A stretch of DNA of 64,000 nucleotides from Anadara kagoshimensis (GCA_021292105.1 CM037874.1:14676615-14740614), one strand, 5' to 3'; shown: positions 42,709 through 54,551, counted from the first letter of the stretch. Notes: generated by a model from the sequence alone, not told the origin. Made by a program: numbers and translations.

Positions 42709-43152
42709 CCCTCTTGCTGCCAAATTAATTTTCAAAGCAACGTTAGCAGCGCCAAATCATGAAAAAGGGATTGAAACTAGGCGGAAGTGTTAACCAATCA
42801 AATCCCTTCTCTATTGACTAATCAAAAGGCTGGATTCAACGACAGTTTGGCCTATCGTATGTGTCGTAAGGTTTGTATGCATCCCGAAGGGGGTCAAAGT
42901 TCACAATGCGAAATGATATGATGTCAACGATAGAATATGACGCCAGACGCGCTTGTAGGCATATGGCATCATTAGTTAATTGTAGACTATAATCTCAATA
43001 GTCAACATTTTACATTTTTGTTTACTTTTCAAAATAATTTGATTATCTCTTAGGATTTTAACCACGAGTTGTCAATTTCACTGAAAGGATATATGTGTCC
43101 TTATGACAGGCTGTCGGTAGAGTTCACATATGTCCGTTTAGCAGCAAGAAGG
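42709..43152. mobile_element. piggyBac-like MITE, 444 bp
   Basis: Flanked by TTAA (42705-42708 and 43153-43156). Ends CCCTCTTGCTGCCAAAT and, inverted, CCTTCTTGCTGCTAAAC. A TTAA duplication with CCC ends is the piggyBac signature. No transposase. Confidence 0.75.
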
Positions 43153-43329
43153 TTAACTTAGAAGGTCCCTAAGTTGAGTAGATTTTCGTTCTGATAGAGA
43201 TTCTTAGATGGTTGCAATTACTTTAGATAAAAAACAAACGGATAAATGACAACTACTAGTGTTTGTCATAACCTTGACCCAAAGAACATTTCTGAAAAGG
43301 TCAGGATAACTGATGATGTGCGGATGGGA

Positions 43330-43500
43330 ACTTAAAATAAACGAGGTCACGTGTTTTAGTAGGCACGATAAAGAACCCTGCTGTATAATGCCATCAGCGC
43401 AACGCACAGATAAAATTTCTGCACCTTCGCCTATTGCTGGCGACGTCTCGATATAAGTGAAATATTCTTAGCTGGGACGTTAAACACCATTACTCAACTT
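43330..43500 (+). repeat. SINE type C 3' half
   Basis: CACGATAAAGAACCCTGCTG, CAGATAAAATTTCTGCACC and the tail GACGTCTCGATATAAGTGAA are present; the head is missing. Confidence 0.75.
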
Positions 43501-43534
43501 AACTCCGGTTCCCATCTAAAATCTGGGAACTTGT

Positions 43535-44140
43535 AATCATCATCATGGACGGGGCTTAACCAAGACTTTAAAACAGGAAATAACTCTTCTTTCGCCAACC
43601 ACTCCTTACCTAGAAATGAAAGCCACGTAGTCCTTCAGAAGAGACCTTAAAAAACGATGTCCCGTATCACGGCAGGCATGACAAGTTAACCCTCTTGCTG
43701 CCAAATTAATTTTCAACGCAACGTTGGCAGTGCCAAATATGAAGTTCACAATGCCAAATGATATAAACACAACAATAGATTATGACGTCAGACGCGCTTG
43801 TAGTCTTATGACATCATTAGTTAATTGTAGATTATAATCTCAATAGTCAACATTTTGCAATTTTGCTTACTTTTCAAAAGATTATGAGTATCTCTTGGTC
43901 TTTTAACCAAGAGTTGTCAATTCCATTGAAAGGATATATGTGTCCTTATGAAAGGCTGTCGGTAGAGTTCACATATGTCCGTTTGGCAGCAAGAGTTAAC
44001 TAAAGAACTCTCCCTGTATATTGCCCTGAGAGGAATGGTAAAAATTCCTTAAAGTTCTTACATAGCTTGTGACGTCTCGATATAAGTAACATTCTTTTTA
44101 CTCGAACGTAAAACCCAATTAAATCCATTATTCAATCAGT
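43535..44140 (+). repeat. SINE type C, split by a MITE
   Basis: The 5' part (to 43685) has GAAGAGACCTTAAAAAACGATG and GGCAGGCATGACAAG. The 3' part resumes at 44000 with CTAAAGAACTCTCCCTG and the tail GTGACGTCTCGATATAAG. The piggyBac-like MITE at 43690-43995 lies between. Confidence 0.75.
43690..43995. mobile_element. piggyBac-like MITE, 306-bp deletion derivative
   Basis: Same ends as 42709-43152, flanked by TTAA at 43686-43689 and 43996-43999, with about 140 bp missing from the left-centre. It sits in a SINE, so it moved after that SINE. Confidence 0.8.
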
Positions 44141-44289
44141 TACATGACGGTCACGGTCATGCATGGTGACAACAATCGGTCCAAAAATATTGGTGACGGG
44201 GGTTATTAGTCTCTTAAGAGAGAGTGCTGGATGAAACTGCAGAGAAAATTCTATAAAATAGTAAATTTATTATCCCTGTAGTTATTATC

Positions 44290-44440
44290 AATAGTTGAAC
44301 AGGAGGTGCTTACCCTTCCGGAGCACCCGGCTTCACTTTTTTGGTGGAAATTCACATGTTTAACCTACCTTGTCAGTGTCAAAGTTTTACTTTGCTTCTG
44401 GGTTGTGGTTCAGACATGGATTAGTATGTTTATCTTTGAT
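44290..44440 (+). mobile_element. Penelope-like 3' end fragment
   Basis: AACAGGAGGTGCTTACCC, TTCCGGAGCACCCGGCTTCAC and GGATTAGTATGTTTATCTTTG in plus orientation. The open frame across it is not a gene. Confidence 0.65.
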
Positions 44441-45308
44441 CACCAGACCGAATGTCCAGATAACTACAACACTATTAAGCAAACATTAATACATACGAAT
44501 AGTTTATTGTCGGGGTTTGTCAGTTGAAGGCTGAATGCCCTTTTGGGCATTGTTCAGTCAAGGATTAAAGCTGATGACGTTATGACCGTAGTTAACAATC
44601 ACGTCAAAGCACATTATCCTTACTTGTGGCGGGAATCAGATATGACACAATAACGAGGATGATAGTATCGTTCGAGTTTAACCACTTCTGTGCCACGGAC
44701 ATATCGGCCCAAAAATAACACCCTTCAGACCCCGGCTGATTTATTATGAAATTTGTAGTCATTGGTAATATAGGGTTATTGAACTGATATTGTGAAATAT
44801 TGTCCCGAGGTGACTCCAGACAACATTTCACAATATCAGTTCAAAAAGCCTTTTATTATATAGCAATATTCACTTCATTTGTTTCCCACTTGTATTTTGT
44901 CTAAAAATACAATTTATTCTCAAAATACACAAATATTGCACTAGTTCTTATATACTGATATTAGAACTAGTGCAATAAAATGTTAGGAAAAAATATAAGA
45001 ATTTCCCCCAATAAACTTTATGTAACAATAACCAGTTTGGCATCAGTAACAAACAGTAAACATCAAAATTCACTTAACATAAGATGTAACCTTGAAAAGT
45101 TACATAAAAAATTACATAAAAATTAGTTTTATCTCATAAAATTCCAAGATTTTAAAAAATATCACAAATTCAATCTTGAGAATTTATCGTTTAATTTATA
45201 TGCGATGCATATATTGCTATTGAAAAGTTTCATAAAAAATTAGTTTTATCTCATAAAATTCCAAGATTTTAAAAAATATCACAAATTCAATCTTGAGAAC
45301 TTTCAGAG

Positions 45309-46707
45309 TCAGAATAAATTATCCGGCGGAATTTCTTTTTGGGTTGAGGTCCAGTTGAAACAGACTGTGTCATGTTCATATATAATATTGAATGTACAAT
45401 TCTGCAAAACAGTTCCAAAACCAAACACATTTGATAACGATCCACTACCTAGGTTTGCACCGGAACTTGAAGGAAAACTAGCAATTGTGTCGCACACATT
45501 GTGATTTGTCAGCATTTGGCACATTTAACACATTATTACACTTAAAAGGGGGATTTTGAACACTACAAGTATCATTTGCACTGTTTGCTTGATTACGTGT
45601 CAATATATCTGAAAGCTCAATCTGTTCGTCATCGGAAAGCCTATTGTCATATGACTCGATACTATCTGTGCTTTTATGCCCTGTGTTATGTTTTATTTTA
45701 TCCCTTGCTATACCCGCTTTCCTTAATGTCTGTACACATGTCTTTCTAACACTGTGATTTGTTTTATGTTCAAAATCACATTCTTTTGCTGCCATGGGCA
45801 TAAGTTTTGCTAAATAATTCACACCCATGGGCCTGAGATAATACCACAAATTGGATTCAATATGCTCTTGGGGAATACATGTCAAATAAAATGGAAAGTC
45901 TGGTTCTTTTCTCTAAATATACAGTTCTACCGGATCTCTTTCATTTCTTGTTGCATAAATTCTTGGTTTAACTTGTGTTTTCTTTACCTGTTCCATCTAT
46001 GGTTTTTGTCATTCTTTCGCTAAATTCAATGTACTCCCAGCCACTGGCAGTGTCAAATTGCAAATCACCCACTTTTAACTGTCTATGTTCTTTACGACCC
46101 CTCAAACCAAAACGTTTAGTGAAATAGTACCAAACAGAAAATAAAAAAACTCTGGGACACGAGTCTCCTAAATGCCCTTTTCCCCCACATAATTTCTTCC
46201 TCTGGGACTAATAATGCACGGGAAGCATTTGGTTTCTGACCTTTTCCCTTTTTCCTAAGATCAACCATTTTGGCTGCGAGTGTTCTGTTTGATACATTAA
46301 ATTCCTTGTCCCTCAGTGTGTAACCATATTCATAATCTTTTAAATACCTATCGATACTAGATTTCATAGAAGTTATTGAACCTGGCTCGTATTCAGTCCC
46401 ATCCTGCTTTTATATAAAAACGAGTAATAAGAATGTCCAGTTCATTTGGGGGTATGTTTTCAATATTCCGCAGCTCCCCCCGTTTGTTTACAAAATATTC
46501 ACACACGATTTTCATATCTCTTTTCGTACAGTTTATCGTATTTAACTTCTGTCTATCGATAAACTCCTGAATATTTGTTTTATTGACAAAACTATTTAGC
46601 TCGTGCAATTTTGCACCATCAGTCACTTGCACTGTCTGTGCACCAGGACAACTCGATGTCCATTTCAGCCATGATGCGGACGGGGTGGTCACGAATTTGT
46701 GTACCAT
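45309..46707 (-). pseudogene. Crypton-like tyrosine recombinase, frameshifted
   Basis: Three main frames in order on the minus strand. The first, 46707-46393, is a core-binding-like region with EFIDRQKLNTINCTKRDMK and NELDILITRFYI. The second, 46367-46116, has IDRYLKDYEYGYTLRDKEF and MVDLRKKGKGQKPNASRALL. The third, 45885-45478, is catalytic: NHSVRKTCVQTLRKAGI and IKHNTGHKSTDSIESYDNR. The third contains H-x-x-R, G-H and the nucleophilic Tyr of tyrosine recombinases. A tail with QNCTFNI continues to 45309 in another frame. The architecture matches Crypton-type recombinases, related to the C-terminal domains of ZMYM and QRICH1 proteins. Frameshifts between the parts mean this copy is probably dead. 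The first Met lies in the repeated palindromic sequence, so the true N-terminus may be lost. Confidence 0.8.
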
Positions 46708-47975
46708 TTTGGTAGCATTTGTGTACCATTTTTAAATATCGATTTCACCTGAAGTAATGCATATTTTTACATAAACGTGCTTATATATGTATATTTTGCA
46801 TATATTATAAGAAATTTTATTAACACGATACTTTTAATAAAGAAATTGAACGAAATCGAAGGGGTGTATACTGACTTTAGTTGAGGAAATATATCGTAGT
46901 CCGGCCATTTTGGTAGCATTTTCAAATAACCATTTCTCTAAAAATACAAAAAGTCATGCCTTTATATTTTATATAAATGCGTAATTATATGTCCATTTTA
47001 CACAGATTATTAGAATTTTCATTTATATGGCGGTTTTAATAACGAAATTGGACAAAATCGTAGGGGTGTTTACCGACTTCAATGGAGGAAATATATCGAA
47101 GTCCGGCCATTTTTGTAGCATTTTTTAGCATTTTCAAATGTCCATTTCTTTAAAAATACAAAATGTCATGCCTTTATATTTTATATAAATGTGTAATTAT
47201 ATGTCCAGTTTACACAGATAATAAGAGTTTTCATTTACATGGCGGTTTTAATAACGAAATTGAACAAAATCGTAGGGGTGTTTAGCGACATCGGTGGAGA
47301 AAATAAATCGAAGTCCGGCCATTTTATCATTTTCCAAAATGGCCGGACTACGATATATTTCCTTAACTGAAGTCATTAAACACCCCTACGATTTTGTTAA
47401 ATTTCTTTATTAAAATCCCCATATAAATGAAAACTTTTAAAATATATGTGAAATATAGACATATGATAACACGTTTATATAAAATATAAATTTTGCATTT
47501 TAAGAGAAATAGGCATTTGAAAATCCTTAAAAATGCTACCAAAATGGCCGGACTACGATATATTTTCTCAATCGAAGTCAGTAAACACCCCTACGATTTC
47601 GTTCAATTTCTTTATTAAAAGTATCGTCTTAATGGAAATTCTTATAATATATGTTATAATAACACATTTATAGCAAATATAAGAATGTGACATTTTGTAT
47701 TTTTAGAGAATTGACCATTAGAAAATGTTAAAAAATGCTACCAAAATGGCCGGACTATGATATATAGTCGGTAAACACCGCTATGATTTCGTTCGATTTC
47801 TTTATTAAAACCGCCATAACAACAAATATTCTTATGATATATGTAAAATAAACATATAATAACACGTTTATAGAAAATATAAGATCACAGTATTCATTAC
47901 TTCAGGTGAAATTGATGTTTTAAAATGGTACACAAATGCTACCAAAATGCTACACAAATTCGTGACTACCTGCGG
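46680..47975. repeat. 1.3-kb palindrome built of ~190-bp tandem units
   Basis: GTCACGAATTTGTGTA at 46690 is mirrored at 47955-47970. Each arm contains about three units with ATGGCCGGACTACGATATAT, CACCCCTACGATTTTGTT and ATTTCTTTATTAAAA phrases. The arms meet near 47328. The arms are diverged (about 80-90 percent by eye), and it forms the 5' flank of the recombinase gene. Confidence 0.8.
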
Positions 47976-48359
47976 ACGGCTGTGTCACGTGACAAAGTGT
48001 GCAATATGAAAAATGTATTCGGGAGACCTCGGACCGGAACAAAGTTTGCGTGCAAATATCGATATAACCTCTGCATTTATCGTTTAATTTATATGCGATG
48101 CATATGTTGCTATATAATAATAATTTATACGTACTGTTGTGTAAAGATGAGACTAGTTTCAATCTGAGAGAGAGAGAAATTGTTTGGGATTTCAGGATTC
48201 CAATCGATGCGGTCACCCAAAGTTTAACAAATTTAATATATAAAGTACAGTATATTGTATGTGTAATGTGGTCAACAAGCTTCTTTATTAACATGTCTAA
48301 ACGATATCGTAATACACTAATTAATTAGAGAGTAAAAATTAGATAGAAATAATTGTAAT

Positions 48360-48790
48360 CTATAGTGTTGTGGTTAGGACTTTGACTTGAACACCATCTG
48401 AGACCAAACCTATCATATTTTACAAAAACAAACACACAATACACCTTTACTTTGTCAATCGTGTTCTTGAACACCATCTGAGACCACACCCATCATATTT
48501 CACAAAATCGAAAAATATGCCATCTAAGAACAAACCTATCACATCTTACAAAAACAAACACAAAATACAATATTTTCTCAATATTATATTCTTAATAATG
48601 TTGTAGTTAGGATTTTGACTCGTACATCATCTAAGACCAAACCTATCATATTTTACAAAAACAAACACACAATACAATATTTTCTAAATAATATATTCTC
48701 AATAGTGTTGTAGTTAGTAATTGACGTGTATGCCATCTAAGAACAAATCTATCATATTTAAAACATAATACATTACTTTCTAAATGATTT
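48360..48790. repeat. Tandem repeat, about 60- to 125-bp units
   Basis: CACCATCTGAGACCAAACC, CATCTAAGACCAAACCTATC and similar phrases recur four or five times, each with CATATTTTACAAAAAC and AACACACAATACA. Units vary in length. Confidence 0.75.
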
Positions 48791-48799
48791 ACTGCACGG

Positions 48800-49265
48800 G
48801 AGTGGACAAAAGCGAGTTTTATTTGGTGCGAAGTCCAAGTCCTGTATAACTATACTGTTGATGTCTATATTTATAGAAAGCCCATCTTTTTCACTGTATG
48901 TTATTCTTAAATTAATCAAACTACAAAAAGTCCATTAATTCAACACAACAGTCCGTATCCAGGTGATTTGGTGTCAAATTAATGTGAATTTTCCCGCAAT
49001 ACGTTGCCATTTTGAAACGGGATCTCGCGAGATCATTCTTTCTTTTCTGAGATTCCACCACTATCTGGCGCACCACTGTAAACAGTGTAAAAACAGAGTA
49101 TGTGTATAGTAACTAAAATTTTCGAATGATTTCGGAATTTTTCCTAAGAAATAAAGCCAAGTAGATAAGAGTTTCGAAAGGTTTGACCTAGTACAAAACT
49201 ATATTTGCATTTGACCTTTGCTTAAATCTGTCCTACTTGTCTGCTGTGCTTTATAACGGTCACAC
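48800..49265. other. No gene recognised
   Basis: Unique-looking sequence between a tandem repeat and the P-like transposase relic. No coding or TIR signal was identified. Confidence 0.35.
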
Positions 49266-49271
49266 CGTCAT

Positions 49272-50739
49272 TCATACTATTGTTATAATATACATATAAA
49301 AGGGGCACCAGTCACACTGAATTTTAAATCCAAAACTTAAAAACATGTTCACAGATTTCCACAATAATAAATATAGTTCATGTCCAGAAGCTGTGCTGGA
49401 AGGGAAGTGTGCAAAGGGGAACCAAAAGTCAGTTGAGCCGAGGAAAACAAGCTGAAGCACGTGAGTAGCTGAAATAATTTTTTGTTTGACTTTATTCTAT
49501 CAAAGACTATGGATTCAGGTACTACCTCAGCAAAACCAATCAATTAAACTTCACCATTTATTTTTTTCAATTGTAAATCAGGCTGGGCGGACATTTCATC
49601 AATGATTAGCCCCCCTCAAAACCTTCAGGAGGGATGTTCTTAAGTTTGGCTTCATTTGCCATCCAGTGAAAAATGTCATGGTTTATTCCAGCTTCCTGGG
49701 TAACCGTACTTTGAACCTTTGGAGTATTTTTTCAGATAGAAGCATTAAAAATTTACTATTTCTCAGTTCAGTAAAACCTTTAGGACTTCTGCACCATAAA
49801 GTCACACAGACGTACAATATCTCTATTCCATCGCCTACCATTTGGGTTCCTTTCAAGGGCCATCTTTTGGGACAACAAATATGTTTTCATATTTTCATCA
49901 CATTCAGGAAAAACATTATCTAAAATTTTTGACATATCATTATTATTCCTTTCACATAATAAGAAATTCTGATCATCATCATCATCAGTATTTGTACAAG
50001 TACTAACAGTATCTGTGCAGTTGCTATCGGTATCTAAAGTGTCGTTAGTGACAGGTTTGGTGTCCTTTGCTGGCTTTTTCAGCTTCTTGCAATTCACACA
50101 TGATTTAGATGCCCTGTCTGAATTTTTAAAAGGGAGTATCCTGTTGCAGTATTCTGATCTGAAAATACTTTTTTCTGAATTTTCGTCGAAAACCTTGGAC
50201 ACAAGTTCTTTAAAAAACTTTCCTAATTTAGATTTGTCAATTGCTCTCACACAATCACAGTAACGTAACTGCCTTATTACATCAAACATTGTATTGATGC
50301 TGAATGTGCTTTTTATGCCGAAATAAATGGGGTCAATTTTTTACCTGTGACAAGTAAGCTCCGTGTATTGTCAGAATTAAGTTGGATTTCAGTCAGTAGT
50401 TTATTTCCATTAATTATGGTATTATTGAAATGACCTACTGTTAGAGTGTCATCTGGAATTTGAAATGCAAATGTGGTGAAATTAGTGTCATTGGCAGAAT
50501 TATTTCTCCATTGTATACTATACCGTTATGTCATTTTACTCCATTCACCGTTGCAACGTCCATTCTTCACATTAACATTGGGGAATATTTTGCTTATAAA
50601 ATTTCCAATGGATACACTTATCACTTCAACTGAATGTTTGCTTTTGATTACAACTAAATCAAAAAAATTCATAAATAGGAGCTTCTTCTAAATTATTTAT
50701 CAGCCAGTTCAGTAAGGGAATTTTAGGCAGTTCACTCAT
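49272..50739 (-). pseudogene. P-element/THAP9-like transposase, decayed
   Basis: Minus-strand segments in order. From the ATG at 50739: MSELPKIPLLNWLINNLEEA, then FAFQIPDDTLTVGHFNNTI (about 50460). Next is the 170-codon frame 50289-49780 ending ENMKTYLLSQKMAL and NGRRWNRDIVRLCDF, the helical region before the catalytic core in THAP9/P transposases. After a frameshift come LRNSKFLMLLSEKILQRF, GG and LIIDEMSAQPDLQ, which holds the first catalytic Asp. Then follow LIGFAEVVPE and VFLGSTDFWFPFAHFPS. Several frameshifts and stops make it non-functional. The N-terminal 150 codons are not a THAP zinc finger, so this lineage may use a different N-terminal domain or have lost it. Confidence 0.7.
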
Positions 50740-50744
50740 TTTTC

Positions 50745-51300
50745 ACTTACTCAAGTTTTCCTACACCTTTTTCGAACTTACAACACTTTTTGACAATTTT
50801 TTTCAGTTTAAAACTTCCTCCAAAATATTCCCGAACTTTTCTCCCGTAACTCTCGATCTGTTTCGTTATTTCAATTACGTTTGGAACACGCAAGGGAGTT
50901 ATCTAACTTTGGGCTTCTTTCGCCAGATGTAGCTAAATTGTCACTTCCGTTATTTTTATTTGAATATGATCTGCCTTCGACAGTAAATAACGATCATAGC
51001 TTTCTGGATGAAACGTGGATAGATGGACTGAAATGTTATGTTATCAAAGAGAAAAATATCTTTTGAAACGGACAAAATCGCTGATATAACAGGTAGAGTC
51101 GTTTATTATTTTTTTGGAATTTTTCGTTCCAGGCAGGTTCCGAAATTGGAATCGAGAGTGGCTTACCTTGCTCTTATAATAACCTACCGGAGGTTTTTTC
51201 TTAATGTTGTTTTTAGTGATTTCGCAATATAATCCGGCGATAGCATTACCGCTTAAACTTAAATATAACAATAAGAACGATAAATCACTCCGAGTGTCGA
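50745..51300. other. No gene recognised
   Basis: Possible 5' flank of the P-like element. The open frames on both strands at 51038-51271 are mutually overlapping and featureless. Confidence 0.35.
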
Positions 51301-51301
51301 T

Positions 51302-51320
51302 GGGGGGGGGGGGGGGGGGG
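51302..51320. repeat. Poly-G run
   Basis: About 19 consecutive G, preceding GTTGTTCCTG. Confidence 0.9.
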
Positions 51321-51379
51321 TTGTTCCTGTCCCAAGCACCTGTGGTTCCAAAAAAATAAATGTGCTACTAAATATAATT

Positions 51380-52300
51380 ATTGCAGATGAAATCAGTGTG
51401 CCCCGAAAAGAACGTTTAATGTTTGTGCAGAACCATTATTTTTATTTGAAAGGAAAGGATAACGAAACAATGACTTATTTCTGAAATATGTGACGCAACA
51501 TTTTCCACCTAAATATTTCAATGACGCCAAAATGACACGATGTGCATAAAAAAACATTATAATGTAACTTAAAATTATTTTTGGTTGTTTTTTTCAGTTT
51601 CTTAAACAGTGACCAAACAGCATTTTACAAATAATTGTTTGACATAGTCAGTTTCAGTATAAGCCTGTCGATATTTTAACACTGTGCTCACGGATTGGTA
51701 CGAAAATAACAAATCATATATGCCCCCATTAGCTCGAAACCTGCAATCTAACACTCTACATCATCTTTTATACTACCAGATATTCATATCCTAGACATTC
51801 GACAGCCGTGGTTCGATTCCTTTTTACTGATGAATTTTCGACAGGTCTGTATTGTAGTTCATCTTGTTTCAGTCCAACGCGAGTTGCAAAGATGAGCATA
51901 ACGATTTATTGAAATAAAAAAATCTTACCTTCAACAAAAATTACAGTTGACCAAAATATCCCAAACACTAGCCTAATCAAAACATGAAAGAACATGTTTT
52001 ATTGTTTTTTGTTCAGACATGAAATGTCAGAAATGTCAATGTTGTATTATAATAAAGCTTAAAACGATCCAAATTAACAGGTATCATATATCAGATATTC
52101 ATTTTTATGTCTTTTTAATAATATACATGCATTTTGATATATAGAATAAATAAAAATGATAAATTGGGGATCAAAGGTCAAAAGTTGAAGTTTAAAATAA
52201 TACATTCATGTTCATTATTGTAATGATCGCCAGAATGTTTTTGAGCACCCAGTCTCACTTCTCTGGTGGAAGTCCATGTGTTCAACTTAATTTTTTCAAA
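51380..52300. repeat. Direct segmental duplication, copy 1
   Basis: Shares GTTTGTGCAGAACCAT, GGAAAGGATAACGAAA, GCTCACGGATTGGTACGAAA, TATGCCCCCATTAGCTCGAA and CTGTATTGTAG with 53080-54020, in the same order and about 1.7-2.1 kb apart. The segment AATGATAAATTGGGGATCAA at 52155 has its counterpart at 59273, beyond the pogo insertion. Confidence 0.75.
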
Positions 52301-52350
52301 GTTTTTACCTTGCTATGAAATTGTGATTTGAACGTGAATACGCATGTTTG
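52225..52350 (+). mobile_element. Penelope-like 3' end fragment
   Basis: AGCACCCAGTCTCACTTC, TGGTGGAAGTCCATGTG and ATACGCATGTTTGTTTAAAT in the family order, plus orientation. Confidence 0.55.
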
Positions 52351-52464
52351 TTTAAATGATTAATTTAGACACGATTTTATGCAAATTGTGTGTATGTTGA
52401 TACTTTGACAACTTAAAAATAATGGCATTTCGTATTCAGTTTTCAATAAAAGATACAAGCGGTC

Positions 52465-52535
52465 TGCTAACTTAGTCAGTAGAGCATTCGCCTATAGTAG
52501 TAGTATATAAGGTCCAGGATTCTATCCCTTTATTT
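52465..52535 (+). repeat. Degenerate tRNA-like SINE head
   Basis: CTAACTTAGTCAGTAGAGCA and GGTCCAGGATTCTATCCC resemble A- and B-box regions of the SINE type C head, heavily changed. Confidence 0.4.
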
Positions 52536-52611
52536 TTCTTACTGTGACACAATTATGATAAAATTTGTTTAAAATATATATCAAGAACAAGCATTTATTA
52601 TCAAATTATCA

Positions 52612-52710
52612 ATAAAAAACAAACATACAAATCCATGCCAGAATCACAATCCAAAAGCAAAGCAAAAACTTTGAAATTGGCAAACCGGGTTAAACATGTA
52701 AATTTGTAAT
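52612..52710 (-). mobile_element. Penelope-like 3' end fragment
   Basis: AAAAAACAAACATACAAATCC and AAGCAAAAACTTTGAAATTGG in minus orientation. Confidence 0.6.
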
Positions 52711-53079
52711 AATTTCCATCATATCGCCATCTTACTTTTTAACAGAAATTCACATTGCCTAAATCACAAGACGCAAATTTTCACAAACCAACATGCAGGT
52801 AAGGTAACAGGCCTTTGTACAACTTCATTTAAAAATGAACTGAAGGGCATCTTCAGATAACAAAAAGGGGTTGCAATTCTCCCTAAACATCTACTCTACT
52901 GAACAAATTTTACAAGATTTAAATAAATAACTTTAGACACCAACTGCAACGTTCTCTGGACTATTGCAGATTTTATTTAAGTAAAGCACCTTTCCGTTAT
53001 ATAGAACTTAGCAGTCTGATAAAAAAATGTATACTGTAGTTTACAAAATAATGCGGCTCCGTGGAGATGGGAACAGGAT

Positions 53080-54253
53080 ACCCCGTATGGAACATTTAAT
53101 ATTTGTGCAGAACCATATTTTTATTTGATGGGGAAGGATAACGAAAAATAGACTTACTCTTGATATATCTGACGCAGCATTTTCCACTCGTGGAACGAGC
53201 ACAAACAAAATCACCAACCCATGCCCAAACCACAAAGCAAAGCAAATAATTGAATTTTTCAATTACGCCATATTGTTACGGATGTGCATAAAAGCATCAT
53301 TGTGTAACTTATCTTTTTTGTAAATCTACAGAAGATATCTCTGCTGGTGGCTGGTGCCCCGAGAATATCACAAACTCACTAGACAATAATTGTGTATTAT
53401 TGTCAGATATATACTAATGTCTCAATTTGCTGCAAGTTAAAATTTGAAATTCCTCAAAAAATAAGGTATACTCACTCATGCAAAGTATTTCCTTAGATAA
53501 ATTTGGTAAAATATATTTTGGTCCTTAGGTAATCTTTTCAACATCATGAAAACAATTTTGGTTTCATAATTCTGGTTCAAGCACTACTGATGAGAGATTG
53601 TATTCCGAGACGGTCGTCTAGTGCTGTTAAACTAAAACTGGTATAATATGTAATCTAAAAACTGAACGCAATCATAGCACCTATCAAAGCATTGTCAAAA
53701 TAGTTTTACTCAGTCTGTTACTGTACAGGCTTGTCGAAATTAAGGCACTGTGCTCACGGATTGGTACGAAAACGACATATCACATATGCCCCCGTTAGCT
53801 CGAAACCTGCTATCTAACACAATAAATATAATCTTTTATGCTACCAGCTCATACATATCCCGGCTATTCGACGCCCGAGCTTCGGCTTCTTATCACTGTT
53901 AAATTTGCGATATGTCTGTATTGTAGGACATCTGGTTTATTAACTCGCGTTGCAAAACAGAGTATAACGTTTAAGTTAAATTAAAATATCTAACCTTCAA
54001 AAAAATTACAAATGAACACAAATATCCCAAGCAATGCCATCATTGATACTTAGGGAAAATTTATGTGCAGACACGAAATGTCAATGTCCTGGAAACGCAG
54101 AAATTAATAACGTTTCAAGACTAAAGGTAATTATTGTTATTTCTTTTGTTAATTATATACAAAAACTGAACGCAATCGTAGCACCAATCAAAAGATGAAA
54201 AAATAAAAAACTGGTATTATATGTAATGCATATATTACTTTAAAGTAAAGTTA
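53080..54253. repeat. Direct segmental duplication, copy 2 (left part)
   Basis: Counterpart of 51380-52150. It is broken at 54253 by the pogo-type element; the matching sequence resumes at 59267. Confidence 0.7.
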
Positions 54254-54551
54254 CAGTGCTTTAGGCAGTAGCGGATCTCAGTCAGTAGCGGATCATGTTT
54301 TAAAATAAAGTTAATTTTTTCCGTATCATTGCGAGGAACCAATAAAAATTGGATATATTTCGGTAAAGCTGGTATTTTTACTTCATTCTACGTATCATTT
54401 ATGTTGATTAACATCCCTGTTTTTTAATGCAAATACCACAAGCGTCTCAACGACACAGATGTGTTTTACAAACCCCCCACTTTCGATTTGGACAACGTGT
54501 TGAGTAATTTGAAAGGTAAGTTGGAATGATTGCAATAGCTCTTTACAAACG

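Larger units (their letters stand above)
44770..48120 (-). mobile_element. Tyrosine-recombinase (Crypton-like) element, long copy
   Basis: The left end (44770-44865) has the GGGTTATTGAACTGATATTG hairpin, shortened here. A second hairpin, TGCACTAGTTCTTATATAC...TTAGAACTAGTGCAA, follows at 44935. The right end (47985-48120) has ACGTGACAAAGTGTGCAATA and closes with GCGATGCATATGTTGCTATA. Both ends match the ~450-bp copies at 40961 and 41470. Between them lie a recombinase gene and a large palindrome. A right-end-like segment also occurs at 45188-45222 within a duplicated 127-bp unit. No TIR of DNA-transposon type is needed for Cryptons. Confidence 0.7.

Noticed and set aside
46680-47975. CRISPR-like array because of regular repeats
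   Set aside because: Units are about 190 bp, diverged and inverted across a centre; there are no short repeats with unique spacers and the genome is eukaryotic.
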